A stretch of 64,000 bases of DNA. It comes from an uncultured Acetobacteraceae bacterium (GTDB lineage: Bacteria > Pseudomonadota > Alphaproteobacteria > Acetobacterales > Acetobacteraceae). The stretch is taken from positions 124,001 through 188,000 of the forward strand of contig CALTUD010000002.1 of the NCBI GenBank assembly GCA_943912335.1. Reading direction: 5' to 3'. Position 1 is the stretch's first letter. Every line of letters begins with the position of its first letter. Shown piece by piece: positions 22,871 through 30,156 of the stretch. A program made the translations under genes and the position numbers. Below the pieces are notes generated by a model. It made no database searches. It was not told the DNA's origin and saw only the letters and a program-made list of their open reading frames with translations.

Positions 22871-24800
22871 GAGGCGGGGGCAGAACACGAGAAAGGCGCT
22901 GACGCCGGCGCAATGGACGATCTACGAAGCGGGGTGGGACGAGAAGGCGCGATTCCGCGTCGCCGTATGCGGTCGTCGCTTCGGCAAGGCTCTCTGCCTC
23001 GATACGAAGCTTCCGTCTCCGGATGGCTGGACCACGATGGGTGCCATCGCCGTCGGGGATCGTCTGTTCGACGAGACCGGCGCCGTCTGTCGGGTGACGT
23101 TCGCGACCGATGTGATGCACGAGCGTCCCTGCAACGCGGTGATGTTCGGCGACGGCAGCATGGTGGTGGCGGATGACGACCATCTCTGGTCGGTCCGCGT
23201 CGATGGCGGCGTGGCGCAGCTTCGCCGGACGATAGAATTGCGTGTGTTCCTGGCCCTGGGGAATGCAATCGCGATCCCGGCCGTGCCGGCGTTGCGGTTT
23301 GCGGGCGGGAACGGCCGCCAGTCCGACCGGTCGCGGCTCTGGTGGCTGGCGATGCGCTTCGGGGGCGGAAACGCCGCGAGCGGTTTCGTGTCCGGCGGCG
23401 AGCGGGTCTTCTCGCTGGCTCGACGCGTTTGCGCGCGGCTGGGCCTAGTGACCCGTTTGTCGTGCGGGCGGTTGCATTGGGACGAGGCGGAAGCGGAGCA
23501 ACTGCACCGGATCCGGCGCATCGAGCCGATCGCGAGCCGCCCCGTGCGGTGCATCGCCGTGGACAGTCCCACACGTCTGTTCCTGTGCGCCGAGAGCTGC
23601 ATTCCGACGCACAACACCTTCCTGATGGCCGAGGAGCTGCGCCGCGCGGCGCGCCTCGCCGTCCGCAACGGCATCGGGGTGGAAAACGAGATCTGGTATG
23701 GCGCGCCCACGTTTCTGCAGGCGAAGCGCGTCATGTGGAGCCGGTTGAAAGCATCCATTCCGCGTCACTGGGTGGCGGGCAAGCCGAACGAGACCGCCTG
23801 CGTGATCCGTCTGGTCAGCGGCCATGTGATCAGGCTGGTCGGTCTGGATGCGTGCGAGAATCTGCGCGGGTCCGGGCTGTGGTTCTTCGGAGGCGACGAA
23901 TGGGCTGATTGCCGTCCATCGGCATGGCTGGAGGTGATCCGGCCGATGCTGTCGACCACCAGGGGACACGCTCTCTTTATCGGTACGCCGAAGGGGTTCG
24001 ATCATTTCCGCGACGCGTATCTGCTCGGGCAGCCGGGCGGGGAGGCGGGCTATCGCTCGTTTCTTTATACCACCGAGGATGGCGGAAACGTTCCTGCGGA
24101 GGAACTGGAGGCGGCGCGCCGGCAGCTCGACGAACGCACGTTCCGGCAGGAATATTGCGGAAGTTTCGAGACCTATGCGGGGCGTGTGATCTATGCGTTC
24201 GGTCGGCACGAGCATGTGCGACCCGTGCGTTACGATCCGTCTCGTACGGTTCATGTCGGAATCGATTTCAACATCAACCCGATGTCTGCGACGGTGTGGC
24301 AGGAGCAGGGCGATGTCGTCTGTCAGATCGACGAGATCGTTCTGCCGACCTCGAACACGGACGAACTCGCGGACGAGATTTCCTGCCGCTACGGGCGGGA
24401 CGGTTTCGAACCCGGGCGGCCGGATGTGTCGCATATCACCGTTTATCCCGACCCGGCCGGCGCCCAGCGTCGCAGTTCGGCAGGAGGGCGGACGGATATC
24501 GGCATTCTGCAGGAGCGAGGGTTTCGCGTCCGTGCCTTGCGGTCGCATCCGCCCGTGCGCGAGCGGATGAACACGGTGAATCGGCAGTTCAAGACCGCGG
24601 ACGGACAGGTCCTGGCGATTGTCGATCCACGCTGCGTCAAATCGATCGAAGCCTATGAACGCCTGGTGTTCCGCGAGGGCACGAGCGAACCGGACAAGCT
24701 GAGCGGTTTCGATCATCTCGTGGACGCCACGGGATATTTTCTGTGCGGACGTCGCATCGCCGCCGGCATCGGCGTTCGATCGACTTTCATGGAGCGCTGA
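22845..24800 (+). CDS. terL: Terminase large subunit precursor with an intein in Walker A
   Basis: Phage DNA-packaging motor ATPase and nuclease, 651-residue precursor and 442 residues after removal of the intein, a normal TerL size. Extein reads VAVCGRRFGK, then the intein, then TFLMAEELRR; splicing restores Walker A GRRFGKT. Walker B is SGLWFFGGDEWAD, and the RuvC-like nuclease begins VHVGIDFNINPM. The frame is open back to a stop at 22827 and contains no ATG or GTG before the Walker A region. The best start is CTG at 22845, preceded by GAGGAG with seven-base spacing (starting L/M-TTIRRGSE). It overlaps terS by 26 bases. Confidence 0.88.
   Translation: MTTIRRGSERRGQNTRKALTPAQWTIYEAGWDEKARFRVAVCGRRFGKALCLDTKLPSPDGWTTMGAIAVGDRLFDETGAVCRVTFATDVMHERPCNAVMFGDGSMVVADDDHLWSVRVDGGVAQLRRTIELRVFLALGNAIAIPAVPALRFAGGNGRQSDRSRLWWLAMRFGGGNAASGFVSGGERVFSLARRVCARLGLVTRLSCGRLHWDEAEAEQLHRIRRIEPIASRPVRCIAVDSPTRLFLCAESCIPTHNTFLMAEELRRAARLAVRNGIGVENEIWYGAPTFLQAKRVMWSRLKASIPRHWVAGKPNETACVIRLVSGHVIRLVGLDACENLRGSGLWFFGGDEWADCRPSAWLEVIRPMLSTTRGHALFIGTPKGFDHFRDAYLLGQPGGEAGYRSFLYTTEDGGNVPAEELEAARRQLDERTFRQEYCGSFETYAGRVIYAFGRHEHVRPVRYDPSRTVHVGIDFNINPMSATVWQEQGDVVCQIDEIVLPTSNTDELADEISCRYGRDGFEPGRPDVSHITVYPDPAGAQRRSSAGGRTDIGILQERGFRVRALRSHPPVRERMNTVNRQFKTADGQVLAIVDPRCVKSIEAYERLVFREGTSEPDKLSGFDHLVDATGYFLCGRRIAAGIGVRSTFMER
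22989..23615 (+). mobile_element. Class 3 mini-intein in TerL, no intact homing endonuclease
   Basis: 209 residues, from Ala1 (ALCLDTKLPSPDGW) to His208-Asn209 (CIPTHN), followed by Thr+1. The usual Cys1/Ser1 nucleophile is absent. Instead the class 3 'WCT' triplet is present: Trp67 two residues after block B His65 (DDDHLW), Cys188 in block F (RPVRCIAV), Thr207 in block G. Class 3 inteins splice through attack by the block F Cys. The middle (residues ~82-175) has no LAGLIDADG helix pair, though TIELRVFLALGNAIAIP resembles the lead-in to such domains and LWWLAMRFGGG could be a remnant. Insertion between Lys and Thr of Walker A means TerL is inactive until spliced. Confidence 0.9.
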
Positions 24801-24802
24801 GG

Positions 24803-26236
24803 ATGGACTGGCTGTCTTTGCAGGGGCGCATGCCCAGGGATGCCGGCCTGTCTCGCCGCAGCGCGCGGCTGGCGGCGCTGGAGGCGGTTCTGGAAGGGCG
24901 CCACTACGACACGCTGCAGTATCCCTTCTCGAAGGAGCGGACGGAGGCGGGCGAGTACATTCCGCTCGACGAGCGTCGTCCGTCCGTGCGGACCGGATTG
25001 TGCCGCGTCGTGGTCGAGGATTCCGTTTCCCTGCTGTTCAGCGAAGGGCATTGGCCGACCATCTGCGCCGACGATCCGCGTACGCGGGAGGCTGTGGCGC
25101 GGCTCGTCGACGGATGCCGCCTGAACGAGGTGATGCTGGATGCGGCCACGCGCGGTTCGGTCGGATCCGTGGCGATCCTGCTGCGTGTCCTGAAGTCGAA
25201 GCCTTTCTTCGAGGTTCTGGGTACGAAATACCTGTCGCCCGTGTGGCGTCAGGACGATCCGGATCAGCTTCTTTCGGTGACCGAATGCTACAAGGTCAGT
25301 GCGCTCGATCTGCGGGCGCAGGGTTTCGCAGTCGATCCGACGGCCGGGCCGTACTGGTTCAAGCGCGTCTGGGACAACCAGGCCGAATGCTGGTTCAAGC
25401 CAGTGCCCTCCTATGCCGATCCGTCGGAGATGGAGCTGGACCCGGAGCGGAGCGTGGTGCACGGGCTCGGTTTCGTGCCGATCGTGTGGATCCGCAACAT
25501 CTCCGGTTCCTTCGGGCATGATGTGGATGGGCCCGATGGTACGTGTACGTTCGCCGCTGCGATCGACACGGTGATCGAGGTGGACTACCTGCTGTCGCAG
25601 GCGGGGCGCGGGCTCAAATACGGTTCCGATCCGACGCTGGTTCTGAAGGACCCGTCGGCCGGGTTCGGCGGCGCCGTTGCTGCGCGTGTCGGAGGGGCCT
25701 CCTCGGCGCTGACGCTGCCGCCGGAGGGCGATGCGAAGCTGCTGGAGATCAACGGCAATGCTGCGGCCGCGGTTCTGGCGCATGTGAAGGAGCTGCGGGC
25801 GATCGCTCTGGAGGCGATGCACGGCAACCGCGCCCATGGCGACCGTGCCGGTACCGCGCCGAGCGGGCGGGCGATCGAGCTGATGTGCCAGGGACTGATC
25901 TGGCTTGCCGACCGTCTGCGCATTTCCTACGGCGAAGGCGGCCTGCTGCCGCTGATGCGGATGGTGTGTCGCGCGTCCGGCCGCGTGAAGGGCGGGCTGA
26001 TCGTCTGCGGAAAGGCGGAAAAGGATCTCGATCCTGCCGGGCTTTCGCTGAGCTGGCCGAGCTGGTTCCCGGCGACCGCCGCCGATCGGCAATCGCAGGC
26101 GTCGGGTGTGGCCACCCTGCTGGATGCGGGCGTGATCGACCAGGATACCGCCTTCCAGATCATCGCGCCGCTGTATGGGCTTGGTGCGCGTCTGCCGCCC
26201 GAGCCTGCGGCCGAAGAACGCCTGGCCGTCGAGTAG
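24803..26236 (+). CDS. Phage portal protein
   Basis: 477 residues, starting two bases after the terL stop with GAGG ahead of ATG. Portal forms the dodecameric DNA gate at the capsid vertex. Assigned from position and portal-like features: an N-terminal helical region, central beta-rich wing/stem (FEVLGTKYLSPVWRQDD, FVPIVWIRNISGSF) and a helical C-terminus (VATLLDAGVIDQDTAFQII) with the 'dual-helix then crown' look of portal proteins. No signature motif is unambiguous, so the call depends partly on gene order TerS-TerL-portal-scaffold-capsid. Confidence 0.75.
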   Translation: MDWLSLQGRMPRDAGLSRRSARLAALEAVLEGRHYDTLQYPFSKERTEAGEYIPLDERRPSVRTGLCRVVVEDSVSLLFSEGHWPTICADDPRTREAVARLVDGCRLNEVMLDAATRGSVGSVAILLRVLKSKPFFEVLGTKYLSPVWRQDDPDQLLSVTECYKVSALDLRAQGFAVDPTAGPYWFKRVWDNQAECWFKPVPSYADPSEMELDPERSVVHGLGFVPIVWIRNISGSFGHDVDGPDGTCTFAAAIDTVIEVDYLLSQAGRGLKYGSDPTLVLKDPSAGFGGAVAARVGGASSALTLPPEGDAKLLEINGNAAAAVLAHVKELRAIALEAMHGNRAHGDRAGTAPSGRAIELMCQGLIWLADRLRISYGEGGLLPLMRMVCRASGRVKGGLIVCGKAEKDLDPAGLSLSWPSWFPATAADRQSQASGVATLLDAGVIDQDTAFQIIAPLYGLGARLPPEPAAEERLAVE

Positions 26237-26434
26237 AGCGACGTCCGATCCATGCGGATCGGGTCGCGCGCTTTCCGCGATATTGCGGCGAGCGTCCTTG
26301 CCCGCCGGACGATCCCGTTCGGTCGGATGGCGCCTGGTTTCGGCGCCGGCGAAACGAGTTTCCCCAGCCGATGCTGTGCCTGTCGCCATGGGGCGGCGGC
26401 GCGGTCGGCGCTAACGGAAAGAAATCCAACACAC

Positions 26435-26983
26435 ATGGCAGAGCAAGGCCAAGAGCTGGAGGGTGTCGTCGAAGAGGCGGCGCCGAGCGAGGGTCCCGAG
26501 TTGCCTCGGGAGATCAGCGAAACCGAAAAGAAACTGCGCCGTGAGGTTGCGCGGTATCGCGAGCAGGTCCGCATCGCCCAGTCCGAACGGGATGCTGCCT
26601 GCGCCAGTGCCGTGCGCGAGCGCGATGACGCGATTGCCGCCGCCCAGAGCGATGCGCGCCATCGCGTGCTGCATGCCGAGTTGAAGAGCCATGCGCTTCG
26701 CTGCGGCATCCTGGATCTGGATGCCTTGAAGCTGGCCGACGTGAACGGCGTAAGCTTCGACGAGGCTGGCAACACGGTGGGTGTCGAGGACGTGGTGTCG
26801 CGTCTTCAGGCGCAGAAGCCGTACCTGTTCGCGTCCGAGCAGACACATGCGACCGGCACTACCACCACCCAGACCATGCGTCCGCCGCAGCCCGCGCGGC
26901 CTGTCGCCGTGGATGCACGCAGCCTGTCGCGCGAGGCTTGGCATGCGGAGCGCGAGCGCCTTCTGGCTGCGCATCGGGGCTGA
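26435..26983 (+). CDS. Capsid scaffolding protein
   Basis: 182 residues, highly charged with a central coiled coil (ETEKKLRREVARYREQVRI and SERDAACASAVRERDDA), typical of phage scaffold proteins that guide procapsid assembly. Acidic N-terminus and Pro/Thr-rich linker before a basic C-terminus (REAWHAERERLLAAHRG), the part that usually binds the capsid protein. ATG at 26435 is chosen; the longer upstream frame is a shadow. Located just before the capsid gene as expected. Confidence 0.7.
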   Translation: MAEQGQELEGVVEEAAPSEGPELPREISETEKKLRREVARYREQVRIAQSERDAACASAVRERDDAIAAAQSDARHRVLHAELKSHALRCGILDLDALKLADVNGVSFDEAGNTVGVEDVVSRLQAQKPYLFASEQTHATGTTTTQTMRPPQPARPVAVDARSLSREAWHAERERLLAAHRG

Positions 26984-27064
26984 CGCCCCGGCGGCCCCCG
27001 ACACTCTCCAAGATCGTTTCCCGGGACTTCGGTTCCGGTTTCCCTGAAAGGCGAACACCGCTTC

Positions 27065-28438
27065 ATGCCGATTCAAAACTTTCCGTCGCAGCTGCAGCCG
27101 ATCATCCAGCAGGGCTTTCTGGCCCGCGAGTTCCAGGATGGTCTGCAGTCCCGGCTGAGCTTCCGCTCCATCGCCGACCGCGAGGTCTTCACCAACCGGA
27201 TCGGTGAGAGCGTGACCAAGACCCGCAAGGGCCTGAAGGCGCCGGTGACGACGCCGATGTCGCCTGTCGCCAACAGCAATTTCGACAACGGCATGAGCCC
27301 GTCGAGCTGGTCGATCGAGCAGTATACGCTGTCGATCAACCAGTATGGCGACACGATCGACCTGAACATGGTGAGCGAGGGCGTCGGTATCGCCTCGCAG
27401 TTCCTGGCCAATGCGCGTACCAATGGCGTGCAAGCGATGCAGTCTCTCGACCGCATCGCGCGCAATGCCCTGTTCGGCGGCGCGTTGAACGGCGTCGGCG
27501 GCTATCTGGGTGGCAACACCCGTGTGAACAATGCTCTGACGGCGGCCGGCAAGGTCGTTTCGGTGGACGACATCCGCGGTTTCCAGAACGTGATGAACCC
27601 GTATGGCCAGGTGGTGGCGGTGGGTACCACGGGCGGGATGACCGTCACGGTGGGCAGTAACGCCTACACGCTGACCGGGACGACGGCGGATGCGGTGAAC
27701 GTGTCGACTGCGCCGAACGGCGTTTCCGGGCAGCTGACCTTCTCCACCAACGTGATCACCTCCGACGGTGCGCTGGCGCAGCCGGTGATCGCCTCGACGG
27801 CGCCGCTGGTGCTGCGTCCGAACGGCCGTCTGACCACGGCGGCTTTGACGGCGCCGCAGGGCATGTATGGTTCGACCACCTACGTTCCCGGCGATACTCT
27901 GGGCATCCAGACCGTTCTGTCTGCGGTCGCTGCGCTGCGCATGAACAACGTGCCGACGGTGGATGGGGCCTATCACTGCTATCTGGACGATCAGCAGATG
28001 CTCGGTCTCTTCCGTGACGGGGATTTCAAGTATCTGTATCGCGGCGCCTACGGCACCGAGACCTATCGTTCCGGTTCGGTGGTGGAACTGCTCGGCGTTC
28101 GCTTCATTCCGACCACGGAAGCGCCGCAGCAGGTTTCGCTGGGCGCCGGTGCGATCCATCGTGCGATCGTGTGCGGCAAGGGCGCTCTGATCGAGGGCGA
28201 TTACGCCGATGCCGGCCATAGCGACATTCCCGACGTGGAGAAGTCGCTGATGGAGAAGGTCGACAACGTGGTGATGGTGACGCGCGAGCCGCTCGACCGG
28301 CTGAAGCAGATCATCGCGCAGTCCTGGTACTGGATCGGCGGCTATGCTCTTCCGACCGACGCCACGGCGAATACGTCGATCATTCCGACCGCGACCAACA
28401 GCTATCTGAAGCGCGGTGTGGTTATCGAGAGTCTGTAA
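27065..28438 (+). CDS. Major capsid protein
   Basis: 457 residues. HK97-like fold is likely: N-terminal arm, a long helix-bearing region (SQFLANARTNGVQAMQSLDR), and a P-domain-like core. A Thr/Val/Gly-rich beta insert at about residues 185-280 (GMTVTVGSNAYTLTGTTADA) resembles the surface insertion domains of P22-like coat proteins. Best candidate for the shell because of its size, composition and position after the scaffold gene. No maturation-protease gene is visible upstream. Confidence 0.8.
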   Translation: MPIQNFPSQLQPIIQQGFLAREFQDGLQSRLSFRSIADREVFTNRIGESVTKTRKGLKAPVTTPMSPVANSNFDNGMSPSSWSIEQYTLSINQYGDTIDLNMVSEGVGIASQFLANARTNGVQAMQSLDRIARNALFGGALNGVGGYLGGNTRVNNALTAAGKVVSVDDIRGFQNVMNPYGQVVAVGTTGGMTVTVGSNAYTLTGTTADAVNVSTAPNGVSGQLTFSTNVITSDGALAQPVIASTAPLVLRPNGRLTTAALTAPQGMYGSTTYVPGDTLGIQTVLSAVAALRMNNVPTVDGAYHCYLDDQQMLGLFRDGDFKYLYRGAYGTETYRSGSVVELLGVRFIPTTEAPQQVSLGAGAIHRAIVCGKGALIEGDYADAGHSDIPDVEKSLMEKVDNVVMVTREPLDRLKQIIAQSWYWIGGYALPTDATANTSIIPTATNSYLKRGVVIESL

Positions 28439-28495
28439 GGATCGGTTCGGGGCGGCGGCGTCGTGCCGCCGCCCTTCTTGCAGGCGGGAGATGGA

Positions 28496-28897
28496 ATGTC
28501 TGGAACGACCGGCTATTCGGGTGATCCGCTGAGCGATGCCGAGCGGGTCGATGTCAGGCGGTTTTGCGGGTATCCGGCCTATGGATCCGGCGCTTCCGGC
28601 ATGTCGTCCTGGCGGTTCTTCGAGGCGTACGGAACGCTCGAATATCGCATGACGAACATGTCTTCGAGCGAATTCCAGGTGGTTCGGCAGAAGCTGGCGA
28701 CGCTGAACCAACTTGACCAGGCGATCCCAGGAGCAGCGCAAAATCTGGATACCGATCAGGCCGCGGTGTGGACCAGGAATCGGTCAGAGGTTCTGGATCG
28801 GACGCGGCTGTTCGAGGATTGGTGCCGCCGGCTCGCCGCCTTCATTGGTGTGCCGCCCGGGCCCGCGCTGAGCACGACTGCGAATATTGTGATCTGA
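28496..28897 (+). CDS. Head-tail connector-like protein
   Basis: 133 residues with ribosome site GGGAG before ATG 28496; the annotated frame could extend 11 residues upstream but without a better site. Central helical segments (FQVVRQKLATLNQLDQAI and RTRLFEDWCRRLAAFIGV) fit small adaptor proteins that dock on the portal. Function inferred from position between capsid and tail genes. Confidence 0.55.
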   Translation: MSGTTGYSGDPLSDAERVDVRRFCGYPAYGSGASGMSSWRFFEAYGTLEYRMTNMSSSEFQVVRQKLATLNQLDQAIPGAAQNLDTDQAAVWTRNRSEVLDRTRLFEDWCRRLAAFIGVPPGPALSTTANIVI

Positions 28898-28915
28898 GGC
28901 AGAAAGGTGGTTTGG

Positions 28916-29464
28916 GTGGCGAATACCTTGAACGGATGGCTTGGCTACGGCTCGTCCCTGGCGGCCGGTTCGCTGGTGGAGCCGGCCGATGGAAGTTACG
29001 CCCGGCAGCCGATCAGTTTCGGCACGCTGGATCGCGCGACGCTGGTCGATCTCGTGCCTGGCACTGTGGGACCCGCAGCAACAGCATGGGGGACGATCGG
29101 GTTCATCGGCGTGTTCGACGCGCCGACCGGCGGCAATTTGCTGTTCTGGCTTACGATGGCGAGGCCGATGCAGATCGCGGTCGGCGGAACGATCAGCTCG
29201 TCTGCCGGCTCGTTGCGCATGGTGTTTCCCGATCTGGGTGCGGCGTCGTCCGTCAGAGCGTGGCCGACCGGTGCCGTCGTGGCGAATACGACGGATGGGC
29301 GGCAGGTGACGGTCGGCGTCCCACTGCAGCTGAGCGGTGGCGTGATTTCTGCCCAGGTTCCGGCATTCGGAGCCACGGTCTCGATGAATCTCCTGCCGCA
29401 GTCGCAGCCGCCGAGCGGAACGGGGCAGCTCTGGAACAATGGTGGTGTCATTTCCGTCGCGTAG
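28916..29464 (+). CDS. Unknown structural protein, possibly capsid-associated
   Basis: 182 residues, Gly/Ala/Val-rich, predicted all-beta. It has alternating small and hydrophobic residues, with GNLLFWLTMARPMQIAV and VSMNLLPQSQPPSGTGQLW near the end. GTG at 28916 has AGGTGG five bases upstream and is preferred; an in-frame GTG at 28907 would add three residues. No family recognised; head decoration or head-fibre protein is a possibility from composition and position. Confidence 0.45.
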   Translation: MANTLNGWLGYGSSLAAGSLVEPADGSYARQPISFGTLDRATLVDLVPGTVGPAATAWGTIGFIGVFDAPTGGNLLFWLTMARPMQIAVGGTISSSAGSLRMVFPDLGAASSVRAWPTGAVVANTTDGRQVTVGVPLQLSGGVISAQVPAFGATVSMNLLPQSQPPSGTGQLWNNGGVISVA

Positions 29465-29473
29465 AATCGGAGC

Positions 29474-30121
29474 ATGGCGATGCAGCAGGGGACGCTGAAC
29501 AAGCATATCGCCTATGGTTTCAACAAGGCGGCATCGATCGTTGGATCGGAAGAGTCTTTGTTCAGGCCGACCGGTCCGAATCAGCCGGTTAGCGGCTCGC
29601 CGTTGCTCACGCTGTTTTGTGCCTGGGATGTGAAGCCGAGTTTCAGGATGATTGAAACGGCGCAGGCGGGACATGCCTATGCCAGCCTGATGGCGGATCA
29701 GACGCTGGTGCAGGCTGGAGATTATCTTGTCGGCCAGGATACGCATTTCGTCGTCAGGGTCGAGCCGCTCCGCGCTGCGCTCTGTGTGCTGTGCAACGAA
29801 ACGATCGATTTTTTGAATACGGATGTGGCGACCACGGCAGGAACGAATGCGTATGGCGGGCATGTCGCTTCGAACGACACGCCGGTTGGCATTGGATGGC
29901 CTGTGAGCATGTCTGCGCGGACGCGTGGTGGCACTGATGTCACGAAGCTGCCGAGCGACACCAGGGGTGTCTATTACGACGTTCTGGCGCCGATCCTACC
30001 CGACATCACGTTGTCGTTCGGCATGCGCATTCGGGATGCCGCCGCGCAGGCTTACGAGATCATCAGCGCAGAACTGTCGGATTACGGCTGGAAGCTGGTT
30101 GTTGGGCTGGCGACGACGTGA
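29474..30121 (+). CDS. Phage head-tail joining region protein, unknown
   Basis: 215 residues, soluble. It starts MAMQQGTLNKHIAYGFNKAA, consistent with 'phage protein' genes placed between capsid and tail terminator in contractile phages. Mixed alpha/beta with conserved-looking LMADQTLVQAGDYLVGQDT and TLSFGMRIRDAAAQAYEII. Possibly a head-completion or neck protein. No specific family motif could be identified. Confidence 0.5.
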   Translation: MAMQQGTLNKHIAYGFNKAASIVGSEESLFRPTGPNQPVSGSPLLTLFCAWDVKPSFRMIETAQAGHAYASLMADQTLVQAGDYLVGQDTHFVVRVEPLRAALCVLCNETIDFLNTDVATTAGTNAYGGHVASNDTPVGIGWPVSMSARTRGGTDVTKLPSDTRGVYYDVLAPILPDITLSFGMRIRDAAAQAYEIISAELSDYGWKLVVGLATT

Positions 30122-30156
30122 ACCGCGCCTGTTCGTCATAGTGGGAGGATTTTGCG

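Noticed and set aside
24713..26389. Minus-strand frame opposite the portal gene
   Set aside because: Basic, His/Arg-rich shadow translation; plus strand fits portal position and spacing.
26411..28741. 776-codon minus-strand frame opposite scaffold and capsid
   Set aside because: No recognisable domain and strongly biased composition; sense genes are well supported.
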